From Clostridia bacterium (GTDB lineage: Bacteria; Bacillota; Clostridia; Oscillospirales; CAG-272), in the NCBI GenBank assembly GCA_017450965.1, contig JAFSSQ010000043.1, forward strand, positions 1 to 47,405: a stretch of 47,405 nt of DNA, written 5' to 3'. The notes beneath the pieces are model-generated. The model worked only from the letters and a program-made list of their open reading frames with translations. It was not told the DNA's origin and did no database searches. Both the position numbers and the translations under genes were made by a program. The stretch's first letter is position 1, and the number at the start of each line of letters is the position of its first letter. Shown here piece by piece: positions 1 to 7,075 of this stretch.

Positions 1-133
1 CGTCCGTTACGACCGGCAAAGCGGCCGGCTCCGGCGCCGTCCCGGGCGCCGCGGTCAAAGCGGGCGCGGGCGCCTTCCCGCAGGCGGTAAAGAGCAGGCA
101 GAGAAGAAGCGGCAAAAACCGTCTTTTTTTCAT
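1..133 (-). CDS. Lipoprotein, N-terminal fragment (cut by window edge)
   Basis: Only the first 44 codons are in the window. The ATG at 131-133 follows a clear ribosome site (GAGGTG on the minus strand). The encoded start is Lys/Arg-rich (MKKRRF), followed by a Leu-rich core and a lipobox ending Phe-Thr-Ala-Cys, with Cys18 as the predicted lipid-modified residue. After it comes an Ala/Pro/Thr-rich linker. This is a typical Gram-positive lipoprotein export signal, so the mature protein should sit on the outer face of the membrane. The functional domain lies outside the window and cannot be named. The sulfatase gene at 175-1641 is upstream on the same strand with a 41-nt gap, so the two may share a transcript. 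Confidence 0.8.
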   Translation of the reverse strand, partial: MKKRRFLPLLLCLLFTACGKAPAPALTAAPGTAPEPAALPVVTD

Positions 134-174
134 GGCGCACCTCGCATCTTTTTGTTTTTCCGCTTTTTTGCGCT

Positions 175-1641
175 TTACCACGGCGCGCGCGCCGCGGGGA
201 GCGGATCCGCCGTGAGCGCTTCCCGGTCGCACAGCGCTTCCAGGAGCCGCAGCTTTTCCCCGGTGTAACGGGGGTCCCCGTACAGATTGATATGCTCGCC
301 CGGATCGGCAGCGAGATCGTAGAGCTCGCCCGGGCAGTCGCGCGGCAGATCCGGCGCGAGCGCGTGGATCTTGGTCAGCTTCAGGCGCCCGTTGGAGAGC
401 ATCGTGCAGAACGCCGCGACCCCGCCTTCTGCGTCGGTTTTATAGTACTCGGAATAGACCGTGTCGCGGAAAACGTCCGCCGGCGCGGTCCCGGTCAGGA
501 TCCCGGCAAGCGACCGCCCCTGCATCCCGGGGGCTTTTTCGATCCCGCACGCCTCCAGAAGCGTGGGCGCGAGATCGACGAGCTCGACCAGCGCGTCCGA
601 GCGCACGCCGGATACAAAACCGTTTTTCCAGGATAAGATCAGCGGCACGTGGACGCTCGCTTCGTAGAAGTAGCCTCCCTTCAGGTAGAGGCCGTGATCT
701 CCCAGACTTTCCCCGTGGTCGGAATGGAAAAGGATGATCGTATCGTCGAGCTGATCCGTATCCCGGAGGTAGGCAATCAGCCGGCCCGTCTGCTCGTCGA
801 TCAAATCGATCATCGCGTAGTACGCCGCGCGGATCAGGCGGTGGTCGTATTCCGTCATATCGCCGTAGGCAAAGCTCCCCGCCTTTCCGTACGCGCCGAG
901 ATGATCTCTTCTCTGCAGCGGGGATTTGTTCTCCAGCTCGCCGGGGCGGTACTCGGGCAGCGGGATCTCGGAGAGGAAGGGCAGGTAACGCTCCAGATAC
1001 TCCGCGGGGGGATCGAACGCGTGATGCGGGTCGAACCAGTTCACCGAGAAAAACCACGGCCGTCCCGTTTCTCTCGCCGCTTCCATGAATTCGACGGCAC
1101 GATCGGCGCACCACTTTGTCTGATGGTATTCGGCGGGCATCCCCGTCCTCACGTACCGGCAGTCCCGGCGCGGAGGGTGCGCGTATGTCACGCCCTGCCT
1201 CTTCAGCCACAGCGCGTAGTCGTGCATCGGCCACTCGTGCGCGGGTCCGTGCCCGTGGCTCCAAGCAAAGCTGTCGTACCCGTCGTCGATCCTGCGTTCC
1301 CTCGTCGGACAAACGGAAAAATGGCAGGCGGAGAGATGCAGCTTGCCGGAAAGGCCGCCGAGATAGCCGTTTTCGTGGAGAATGCGCGTGACGGGGATCT
1401 CGTCCGCCGGAATGTCCTGCCCGTTCTGCCTTGCGCGGCAAGTCCGCGGATAGCGCCCGGTCAGAAAAGAAGCCCGGCTCGGCGTACAGACCGGATTCTG
1501 ACAGTACGCGCGGGAAAACAGCACGCCGTTTTCGGCGAGACTGTCGAGGTTCGGCGTGTGAACGAAGCGGTTGCCGCAGCAGCCGAGCGTGTCAAAGCGC
1601 TGTTGATCGGTGCAAAGCCAGAGGATGTTCGGTCTTTTCAT
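175..1641 (-). CDS. Sulfatase (Cys-type, formylglycine-dependent)
   Basis: A 488-residue member of the alkaline-phosphatase-superfamily sulfatases, which hydrolyse sulfate esters, often on host or plant glycans. The N-terminal segment NILWLCTDQQR (5-15) supplies metal-binding Asp/Gln. VCTPSRASFLTGRYP (51-65) is the C-x-P-S-R signature whose Cys52 is converted to formylglycine. HSDHGESLGDHG, near residue 307, is the C-terminal metal-binding segment. Length matches the family. No signal peptide is seen, so the enzyme is probably cytoplasmic. No sulfatase-maturating radical-SAM enzyme is encoded in the window, so the activator must be elsewhere. The start ATG is preceded by GGGAAAGA. The sulfatase assignment is firm; the substrate cannot be read from the sequence. 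Confidence 0.93.
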   Translation of the reverse strand: MKRPNILWLCTDQQRFDTLGCCGNRFVHTPNLDSLAENGVLFSRAYCQNPVCTPSRASFLTGRYPRTCRARQNGQDIPADEIPVTRILHENGYLGGLSGKLHLSACHFSVCPTRERRIDDGYDSFAWSHGHGPAHEWPMHDYALWLKRQGVTYAHPPRRDCRYVRTGMPAEYHQTKWCADRAVEFMEAARETGRPWFFSVNWFDPHHAFDPPAEYLERYLPFLSEIPLPEYRPGELENKSPLQRRDHLGAYGKAGSFAYGDMTEYDHRLIRAAYYAMIDLIDEQTGRLIAYLRDTDQLDDTIILFHSDHGESLGDHGLYLKGGYFYEASVHVPLILSWKNGFVSGVRSDALVELVDLAPTLLEACGIEKAPGMQGRSLAGILTGTAPADVFRDTVYSEYYKTDAEGGVAAFCTMLSNGRLKLTKIHALAPDLPRDCPGELYDLAADPGEHINLYGDPRYTGEKLRLLEALCDREALTADPLPAARAPW

Positions 1642-1835
1642 CGTTTTTCTTTCCCGCGGCGTGGTTCCGCCGCGGAACGCGGCGCGCCATGCGCGGTTTT
1701 TCTGATTTTATTGTAGCTCTGATTTTTTGTAGCAAAACGCGGTAAAAAAAGCAAGGGTTCTTTCGGCGAGGCGGCCGGAGAAGTTTTTTTGCGCGCCGCC
1801 GCCCGGGATCTTTTGCGGCGGCGGGAGAGCGGGCG

Positions 1836-3209
1836 TCAGGCGTCTTCCAGCAGGATATACCGGATGGAGCGGATCTGTTCCGCGCTCACCCCCGCGCTGA
1901 GAAGATAGTTTTCGATTTTTTCATTTACCGTGGATCCTCCGTAGCTTTCCAGACCGCCGAAGAGCCCGTTGATCCGGACGTTGTTTTCAAACCCGTCCAC
2001 AAACGCGCCCGTCAGCTTATAGTCGTCGAGCATCTCTTTTTCCGGGATCCCCAGCAGCCCTTCGATCAGAAAGACCACCGTCCCCGTCCGGTCCGCTCCG
2101 TCCGTGCAATGGACGTACATGGGATAATGATTGGGATCGGCCAGATCGGTAAAGATCTCTTTGACCGTCTTTTTTCCCTGTTCGGTAAAGATCTCCTTGT
2201 AGGAGACCCCGCTTTCGACCTGTTTATGGATCACACCGTCGCCCAGCCTGGAGCGGTAACCGTCCTCAAAGCGGACCTCCGAGCGCAGATCCATTTCAAA
2301 CGCAAAGCCGAACGGCTCGGCCGCCGCTTTGTCTTTCAGGAAATAGCATTTCCCGTCCGCCGAAACGCCCAGACCGTCCACCTCGGTCCCGCGGATCAGC
2401 ATTCCTTCTCTGACCCGCTTTCCGTCAAGGGTGGCGTAGCCGCCGATATCGCGCGTATTATACACGCCGGGAAGACTGAGAAAACGGGTGGACTTTGCCG
2501 TGCGGAAAGAGCCGGGATAGGTCCCTTCTCCGACGGTTACTTTGTAGTAGTACGTCGTTCCGGTTTTCAGATTGTCGATCGAGAGGGACGTTTCTTTCGC
2601 GGAAAGGATATACTCCCGGGCGTCGCGCAGATCCGGATATTCGCTGATCAGCAGCGTTCCGTCCCGGTCCGGGAGCCGGTATTCAAACGTGAAGGGCCGG
2701 TACGGATCCCCCGCCGCCAGCGCGTCCCCGATCGCGATCTTTCCGTCGTACGCCTGCTTGTAAACGGAAGCGCAGAGCGTCACTTCGTTTTCAAAGCTCG
2801 GCAAAACCATCTCGGCGGCCGGTTCCTCGCCTTCCTCCTCGGGCTCTTTATCGAGCAGCGTCCACGCGATCACGATCTCCACGGCAAGCAGCGCGATCAC
2901 GGCGGCGACGATCAGGATCTTGCGCGTGAGGCTCATCCTCTTCGCGCCCTTCTTTTTTTTGCCTTTTTCCTTCTTCGGCGGGATATACGAGGAGGGGATC
3001 AGCTTATAATCCTCGCCGAAGGTATAGGTCCCGTGCTTGAGGATCCCGTTTGCCATCTCGTGGTGGACGTTGTGCGTCCCCTTGACGGCGCGGCCTCCTT
3101 TCCCGATGTAGTAGATCGCCCCGTTCTCCCGGATAACACCGGCGTGGCGGGGCTCGTCGTCTTGATAGAAGATCAGTTCGCCGTTTTCTTCGATCAGGCC
3201 GTTTTTCAT
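1836..3209 (-). CDS. Membrane-anchored tyrosine-type protein phosphatase
   Basis: 457 residues from the ATG at 3207-3209, which has GAAAGGACC as its ribosome site. The open frame continues upstream to 3416, but a promoter at 3291-3319 shows that the longer start is not used. Order of parts: residues 1-75 hold Gly/Asn-rich repeat-like strands (EENGELIFY, RENGAIYYIG); 78-92 are Lys-rich; 97-119 form one membrane helix; 120-135 are acidic; about 165-237 look like a fibronectin-III/phosphatase N-terminal module; 250-457 form the phosphatase. NTRDIGGY (251-258) and the P-loop HCTDGADR (367-374, nucleophile Cys368, Arg374) match the Y_phosphatase3/dual-specificity group. The catalytic part should lie outside the membrane. 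Substrate unknown; proteins, phosphoinositides or cell-surface phosphates are possible. Confidence 0.85.
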   Translation of the reverse strand: MKNGLIEENGELIFYQDDEPRHAGVIRENGAIYYIGKGGRAVKGTHNVHHEMANGILKHGTYTFGEDYKLIPSSYIPPKKEKGKKKKGAKRMSLTRKILIVAAVIALLAVEIVIAWTLLDKEPEEEGEEPAAEMVLPSFENEVTLCASVYKQAYDGKIAIGDALAAGDPYRPFTFEYRLPDRDGTLLISEYPDLRDAREYILSAKETSLSIDNLKTGTTYYYKVTVGEGTYPGSFRTAKSTRFLSLPGVYNTRDIGGYATLDGKRVREGMLIRGTEVDGLGVSADGKCYFLKDKAAAEPFGFAFEMDLRSEVRFEDGYRSRLGDGVIHKQVESGVSYKEIFTEQGKKTVKEIFTDLADPNHYPMYVHCTDGADRTGTVVFLIEGLLGIPEKEMLDDYKLTGAFVDGFENNVRINGLFGGLESYGGSTVNEKIENYLLSAGVSAEQIRSIRYILLEDA

Positions 3210-3290
3210 GAGTTTGGTCCTTTCAAAAGTTTCAAATCCCGTGCGAAAAGGGGTTTTTCCCCATTTTTCGACTTTCCGTTGCACGCCTAT

Positions 3291-3319
3291 ATAGTACCAC
3301 TCGTTTCCGGACAAGTCAA
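3291..3319 (-). promoter_or_regulatory. Sigma-A-type promoter of the phosphatase gene
   Basis: On the minus strand, TTGACT (3314-3319) and TACTAT (3291-3296) are separated by 17 bp. Transcription would start near 3284, giving a leader of about 75 nt that contains an inverted repeat around GGGG-TTTTT-CCCC (about 3244-3270). It is divergent from the tRNA-Leu promoter at 3377. Confidence 0.7.
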
Positions 3320-3376
3320 CCTCCCGCCGGAAGTTTTTCGTTTCTCTTTTTCTCTCCCCCGTCCCGCGCGGCGCGC

Positions 3377-3406
3377 TTGACAAGCGCGGGGGAAATGTTG
3401 TATAAT
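3377..3406 (+). promoter_or_regulatory. Promoter of tRNA-Leu
   Basis: TTGACA (3377-3382) and TATAAT (3401-3406), both consensus, with an 18-bp spacer. The -10 box ends 26 bp before the tRNA. Confidence 0.88.
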
Positions 3407-3432
3407 GCAGAAACAAAGCAAAATAGCTCCGC

Positions 3433-3515
3433 GCGGGCGTGGCGGAACTGGCAGACGCGCCGGATTTAGGATCCGGTGGGCAACCTTGCAGGTTCGATCC
3501 CTGTCGCCCGTACCA
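3433..3515 (+). tRNA. tRNA-Leu (anticodon UAG)
   Basis: Acceptor GCGGGCG (3433-3439) pairs with CGCCCGT (3505-3511). The discriminator is A3512 and CCA is encoded at 3513-3515. The anticodon stem CCGGA/TCCGG closes the loop TTTAGGA with anticodon TAG. The T arm is GCAGG-TTCGATC-CCTGT (3488-3504). The last 22 bases are repeated exactly at 3648-3669. Confidence 0.95.
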
Positions 3516-3520
3516 AACGG

Positions 3521-3546
3521 AAAGCGCCCCTTTACGGGGCGTTTTT
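3521..3546 (+). terminator. Rho-independent terminator of tRNA-Leu
   Basis: Stem CGCCCC (3525-3530) / GGGGCG (3536-3541) with a TTTAC loop, flanked by AAA upstream and TTTTT downstream. Confidence 0.8.
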
Positions 3547-3567
3547 CGTTTGCTCTGATCGTTGGAA

Positions 3568-3670
3568 GGGATCGAACGGTCGGGAGTGAATGACGCTCCG
3601 GGGGAGCGTCAGAGCCGACCGGACCGGAGCCCGTCGAGGGCGTAGAATCGATCCCTGTCGCCCGTACCAA
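3568..3670 (+). repeat. Structured element ending in a copy of the tRNA-Leu 3' end
   Basis: The segment folds as a nested, branched structure. GGGATCGA (3568-3575) pairs with TCGATCCC (3648-3655). Inside are CGGTCGG/CCGACCG (3577-3583, 3615-3621), a 9-bp hairpin TGACGCTCC/GGAGCGTCA (3591-3599, 3603-3611) and GCCC/GGGC (3629-3632, 3638-3641). Its 3' end, 3648-3669, is identical over 22 bases to the tRNA-Leu T-arm/acceptor/CCA (3494-3515). The following base also matches, so the direct repeat is 23 bp with a 154-bp offset. It lies just after the tRNA terminator. The repeat could be an attachment-site duplication or a tRNA-mimic RNA; I cannot tell which. Confidence 0.7.
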
Positions 3671-3709
3671 CAAAGAAGCGTGATTTGTCTGACAAATCAC
3701 GCTTCTTTG
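3671..3709. repeat. Perfect 18-bp hairpin at the start of the ladder array
   Basis: The left arm 3671-3688 and right arm 3692-3709 are exact reverse complements with a three-base loop CTG. It is AT-richer than its surroundings and has no T-run on either side, so it is not a classical terminator. It separates the tRNA-mimic element from the hairpin ladder at 3711-3884. Confidence 0.8.
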
Positions 3710-3710
3710 A

Positions 3711-3884
3711 ATGATGTTTGCCCCTTGCGGGGCAAATGATGTTGCCTGCGGCAATGATGCGCGCTGCCGCGCATGATGTGTCCTGCGGGACGTGAGGGGC
3801 AAACATCGCATCATGGATCGCGCAGCGATCCGCATCATTTCGGCGTTAGCCGATACATCATGAGGCGCTTTGCGCCGGCATCAT
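3711..3884. repeat. Mirrored ladder of seven small hairpins with ATGATG/CATCAT separators
   Basis: Four copies of ATGATG lie in the left half (3711-3716, 3736-3741, 3754-3759, 3773-3778) and four of its complement CATCAT in the right half (3809-3814, 3833-3838, 3856-3861, 3879-3884). Between them lie hairpins of differing sequence: 3717-3736, 3742-3754, 3760-3772, 3780-3791, 3815-3831, 3840-3853, 3864-3876. Loops are mostly TTGC, TGC, GCA, GTTA or TTT. The separators can pair in nested order 1-4, 2-3, 3-2, 4-1, placing hairpins face to face as stacked four-way junctions. A second 12-bp complement (3713-3724 with 3796-3807) offers an alternative fold. No gene fits here. Confidence 0.8.
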
Positions 3885-3912
3885 TGATTTTGGCGGAAAG
3901 ACGTGTTAAAAT
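3884..3912 (+). promoter_or_regulatory. Promoter of the four-helix-bundle gene, abutting the ladder
   Basis: TTGATT (3884-3889) and TAAAAT (3907-3912) with a 17-bp spacer. The first base of the -35 box is the last base of the final CATCAT separator. Transcription would start near 3919, so the ladder is upstream of this transcript and could act on the promoter as DNA. Confidence 0.65.
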
Positions 3913-3935
3913 ATAAAAAACGAGGTGCTGTAACA

Positions 3936-4298
3936 ATGAAAGAAAACAAACTTGCGGATATCTCCATGGATTTCTCCGTTCAAATCATAAATCTCGTAAA
4001 AGACCTAAAAGCCAAACACGAATCCGTTATCTCAAATCAAATCGGCAGAAGCGGCACGTCCATTGGCGCAAATATATACGAAGCCAACTATGCGCAAGGA
4101 AAAAAAGATTTTATTTCCAAGCTGGAGATCGCGCTCAAAGAAGCGAGCGAAACAGGATATTGGCTTGAACTTTTGAACCGAACAAACTATATTGATGAGT
4201 CGACATATAAAATACTGAACGATCAATGCGCATCCATTCGAGTCATGCTGATCGCATCGTGCAGGACGGCAAAAGAACGATACGGAACAAACCCGTAA
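3936..4298 (+). CDS. Four-helix-bundle protein (23S rRNA intervening-sequence protein family)
   Basis: 120 residues from ATG 3936, with GAGGTG at 3922-3927; an in-frame start at 3903 lies upstream of the -10 box and is rejected. The central signature NQIGRSGTSIGANIYEA (34-50), followed by KKDFISKLEIALKEASET (56-73) and YWLELL (75-80), is characteristic of the IVP/TIGR02436 family, a bundle of four amphipathic helices that forms pentamers. Members occur inside intervening sequences of 23S rRNA genes, and the related Avd proteins serve retroelements, binding nucleic acid through a positive channel. The gene is markedly AT-richer than its neighbours, suggesting transfer. It follows directly on the hairpin ladder. 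The cellular role is unknown; binding of the ladder DNA or RNA is my inference. Confidence 0.9.
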   Translation: MKENKLADISMDFSVQIINLVKDLKAKHESVISNQIGRSGTSIGANIYEANYAQGKKDFISKLEIALKEASETGYWLELLNRTNYIDESTYKILNDQCASIRVMLIASCRTAKERYGTNP

Positions 4299-4347
4299 AC
4301 CCGGATTTGCGAGTCAGAAACGATCGTGATAATAAACGCCGTGTCGC

Positions 4348-4383
4348 AAAAGCCCCGCCTTTTGATCAAAAGGCGGGGCTTTT
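4348..4383. terminator. Strong bidirectional terminator
   Basis: A perfect 16-bp stem, 4348-4363 with 4368-4383 and loop GATC, with A/T ends giving a U-tract in both directions. It ends the four-helix gene on the plus strand and the amidohydrolase operon on the minus strand. Confidence 0.9.
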
Positions 4384-4449
4384 CGTCTATGTCCGCAAGG
4401 GCGCGGCGTCATCCGGCCGTCAGACCGGCGCCGTTTGGCGCGCGCCCCC

Positions 4450-5796
4450 TCAATACCTCAACACGGCGGCGCCGTCCTCGCCGTACTCAACGGCGTCCCA
4501 CTCGCGGGAGAGTTTGTCGATCGCGGCGAAATATTCCGCCGTGGAGTTGTAAACGACCTTTTTCTCCGCGACGATCTGTTTGGCGACCGCCGCGTCCGCG
4601 CCGAGGAGATCGGCGAGGATGCCGACCTGGAGCTTGGCGGAGGTAACGCACGCCATCTCCGGATCGGGTACCGCAAAATCTTTGCCGTGGAAGGTGCCGG
4701 AGGCGCCGCCGCAGCCCGGATGGATCGCGGGCATCACGGTGGAAACGTCCCCCATATCGCTGCAGCCGGTCTCCCAGCTGCGGTTGACGCGGACCCGCTC
4801 CTCGGGGATCAGCATCCGGCCCACGCGGCCGACGGCCTGCGAAAAGTTCGGATCGTTGAAGCGGGGGGCGTAGCCGTGGCGGTCGGAGAGGCGGACCTTG
4901 CAGCCCATCGCCGCCGCCGCGCCGGCAAAGGCGCGGTTGATCCGGGTATTCATCTCGACCGTGTGCTCCACCGTGTCGGCGCGCACCTGGCTCTCCATCA
5001 CGACCGAGTCCGGGATGGAATTGACGGCGGTGCCGCCCGCCGTGATGATCGGATGGAAGCGGACGTGCTGCGAATCGGGGAATGTCTCGCGGACGGCGTT
5101 CGCCGCCGTCATCGCGGTATTGGCGGCGTAGAGGGCGTTCAGGCCGCGGGAGGGACCGGCGGCGTGCACGGCGCGGCCGATGAACTCCGCCCGCTTGATG
5201 ATGCAGCCGTTCGAGCCGGCGTTGACGCCGATGCCGTTCCCGCCTCCGGTGTGGACCATCATCGCCATATCCGCGCCGTCGAGGTAGCCGCGGTACATAA
5301 ACTCCACCTTGCCGCCGAAGTAGCGGATCACGCCCTGCTCCTTCAGGCTCTGGCGGAAGTCCATCTCGATCAGCTCCTCGGCGGGAACGGCGATCAGCCG
5401 GATCTTCCCGCAGAGGCCGTCGAGCGCCCCCGGCGCCTTCAGGGCGGCGGCGACCCCGTAGAGCGCGGCGCTCTGGCAATGGTGTCCGCAGGCGTGGACC
5501 GCGCCCGTCTCCGGGTCGCACTCCGGGTGGGAGGGGATGATCAGCGAGTCCATCTCGCCGAAGACGACGACGGTGGGGCCGGGGCGGCCGGTGTCGATCT
5601 CCGTGTAAAAGCCGGGGATGTTCCCCGCCTCGGTCAGACGGTACCCGAGCGCCTCGTAAAGGCCTTTGAGGTATTTGTGGGTCTTCCATTCGCGGTAGCC
5701 GGGCTCCGGATTTTTCCAGATGTGCCGCTCCGCGGCGAGGATCTCCGGGCGATGCGCGTCCACCGCGGCAAACAGGGATGAGAACAGTTCGTCCAT
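4450..5796 (-). CDS. M20-family amidohydrolase (aminobenzoyl-glutamate/aminoacylase-like)
   Basis: 448 residues from the ATG at 5794-5796 (AAAGGAG ribosome site). A long in-frame extension upstream overlaps the preceding gene and lacks support. The M20 zinc peptidase fold is recognisable from FGEMDSL (79-85, Asp83), HACGHHCQSA (101-110) and PAEE (138-141, catalytic Glu). Further on, HPGCGGASGTFHGKDF supplies another His ligand. The middle part resembles the dimerisation domain of AbgB/HipO-type enzymes. Such enzymes cleave the amide bond of N-acyl amino acids or p-aminobenzoyl-glutamate in the cytoplasm. It is the last gene of an operon and starts 13 nt after the nucleoside hydrolase, hinting at salvage of nucleoside- or folate-derived compounds. 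Exact substrate unknown. Confidence 0.88.
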   Translation of the reverse strand: MDELFSSLFAAVDAHRPEILAAERHIWKNPEPGYREWKTHKYLKGLYEALGYRLTEAGNIPGFYTEIDTGRPGPTVVVFGEMDSLIIPSHPECDPETGAVHACGHHCQSAALYGVAAALKAPGALDGLCGKIRLIAVPAEELIEMDFRQSLKEQGVIRYFGGKVEFMYRGYLDGADMAMMVHTGGGNGIGVNAGSNGCIIKRAEFIGRAVHAAGPSRGLNALYAANTAMTAANAVRETFPDSQHVRFHPIITAGGTAVNSIPDSVVMESQVRADTVEHTVEMNTRINRAFAGAAAAMGCKVRLSDRHGYAPRFNDPNFSQAVGRVGRMLIPEERVRVNRSWETGCSDMGDVSTVMPAIHPGCGGASGTFHGKDFAVPDPEMACVTSAKLQVGILADLLGADAAVAKQIVAEKKVVYNSTAEYFAAIDKLSREWDAVEYGEDGAAVLRY

Positions 5797-5809
5797 ACCG
5801 TTTCTCCTT

Positions 5810-7051
5810 TTATCCGTTCGGATTTTGTTTTTCTTTTTCAAGCGAGGAAAGGACCGCGCCGTTCTCCGTGAGGAGATCGTAGATCCCGTCCTCCGAGAGA
5901 ACGCCGCGCCGGAGGGAGGCCGGGAGCTCGCCCGCCTCGTCCGCCGCCAGATCCTCCCGCCAGAGGGGCCCGCCGTAATACGCTTCCAGCGTCCGGATCT
6001 CCTCCTGCCCGTCAAAGAGGGCGGCGCGCGCTTCTTCGTACCGCTTCAGCGCCGCGCCCGCGCGGGAAAAGCGCTCCTCCATCGCACGGATCCGCGCGAT
6101 CCGGGGGTCCTCCCCGTCCGGTTCCTTCCCCATCCCCGCCAGGCGGGCGAAGAGGTCGGCAAAGAGCGCGTCCCGGTCGACCGATTCGACGCGGCAGATC
6201 GGAAAACGGCCGGGTTCCGGCGCGTAGGTGAGATCGTACGCGGGAACGGGGGCGGGAGCGACCGTGTCCCGGAGAAAGCGTTTTTCGCCGTCGAAAAGCC
6301 ACGCGACGGCGGTCACGTCCCAGATCACGCGGGTCCAGGGCTTTCCGGCGGCGTAGCGCTCCGCCTCGCGCACGGTGTTTTCGACCAGATAGTCGCAAAG
6401 CGGGTTTTGCCCGCCGAGCCAATACTCGAGCTCCGGCCGGGAGGTCGCGAAGCGGTCCACCACCCCGAAGCAGGGGAGCTGCACGACCGGCGCGCCGGAA
6501 GAAAACAGCACCCGCGCGCCGGCGATATCCTGCTGCATATTGAACTCCGCCGCGGCGCGCGGAAGATGCGGCGCGTGCCCGCCGAGCCAGACGACGACGC
6601 AGCGCTCCAGCATCTCCGGCGAAAGGAGCAGGGCGGAGGCGACGTTGGTGATCGCGCCGATCGCAACGACGTAGAGAGGGTCGCCCGGCGTGTGGGCGGC
6701 CGCCTCGCGGCAGAGAAACTCCGCCGCCGGCGAGAGGACGGGCGTCTGTTCGTCGGGGAGGTAGCGTTCCGAGCCTCGGTACACGGCGGGGAGAAGGTCC
6801 TCCCGCCCCGCAAGCGAAAGGAGCTTGCCGATCTCCCGGTAGCTTTTTTCCATCCCGTCGGCGGGCGAGGAGGCGCGTTCGTTAAAAAAGGGCGCCGCCG
6901 TGATGCCGCGGATCCGGCACCGGTCGCCGAAGGTGAGCAGATAGGAGATCGCGAACTGGTCGTCGATCTCGTTGTAGGCGTCGGTATCGAGAACAACGTC
7001 GATCTTCCCCCGCGGGCGTTCGTACGCTTTCATAAAGCGGTCTTCTTCCAT
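5810..7051 (-). CDS. Nucleoside hydrolase (inosine-uridine type) with C-terminal extension
   Basis: 413 residues. The calcium-binding signature LDTDAYNEIDDQFAI (21-35) contains the D-x-D-x(5)-D-D pattern of IU nucleoside hydrolases. The segment VVAIGAITNVASALLL and the EFNMQQDIAGARVL block are also typical, and IWDVTAVAWL supplies the late Asp. The enzyme would split ribonucleosides to base and ribose in the cytoplasm. Usual length is near 310; here roughly 100 extra Glu/Arg-rich residues follow the catalytic domain, predicted helical and of unknown function. The start ATG has AAGGAGA at good spacing; an internal Met7 is less well placed. It lies 24 nt after the kinase-like gene and 13 nt before the amidohydrolase, so all are probably cotranscribed. 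Confidence 0.9.
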   Translation of the reverse strand: MEEDRFMKAYERPRGKIDVVLDTDAYNEIDDQFAISYLLTFGDRCRIRGITAAPFFNERASSPADGMEKSYREIGKLLSLAGREDLLPAVYRGSERYLPDEQTPVLSPAAEFLCREAAAHTPGDPLYVVAIGAITNVASALLLSPEMLERCVVVWLGGHAPHLPRAAAEFNMQQDIAGARVLFSSGAPVVQLPCFGVVDRFATSRPELEYWLGGQNPLCDYLVENTVREAERYAAGKPWTRVIWDVTAVAWLFDGEKRFLRDTVAPAPVPAYDLTYAPEPGRFPICRVESVDRDALFADLFARLAGMGKEPDGEDPRIARIRAMEERFSRAGAALKRYEEARAALFDGQEEIRTLEAYYGGPLWREDLAADEAGELPASLRRGVLSEDGIYDLLTENGAVLSSLEKEKQNPNG

Positions 7052-7075
7052 AAAGGTCTCCTTCTCGCCGCGGCG

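Noticed and set aside
1642..1835. Promoter or small RNA between sulfatase and phosphatase genes
   Set aside because: TACAAT-like and T-rich stretches near 1700-1740 could be a weak promoter for the sulfatase, but no -35 at good spacing is convincing; nothing else is seen there.
3568..3670. A second complete tRNA gene
   Set aside because: Only the 3' half of a tRNA is copied; no D arm, anticodon arm or 7-bp acceptor partner for CGCCCGT is present.
3711..3884. Possible CRISPR array
   Set aside because: The constant parts are only 6-7 bases, the variable parts are themselves palindromes, and half of the boxes are in reverse orientation; no cas genes are present.
3936..4298. Diversity-generating retroelement (Avd-like gene)
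   Set aside because: No reverse transcriptase, template repeat or variable repeat lies nearby; the family also contains non-DGR proteins.
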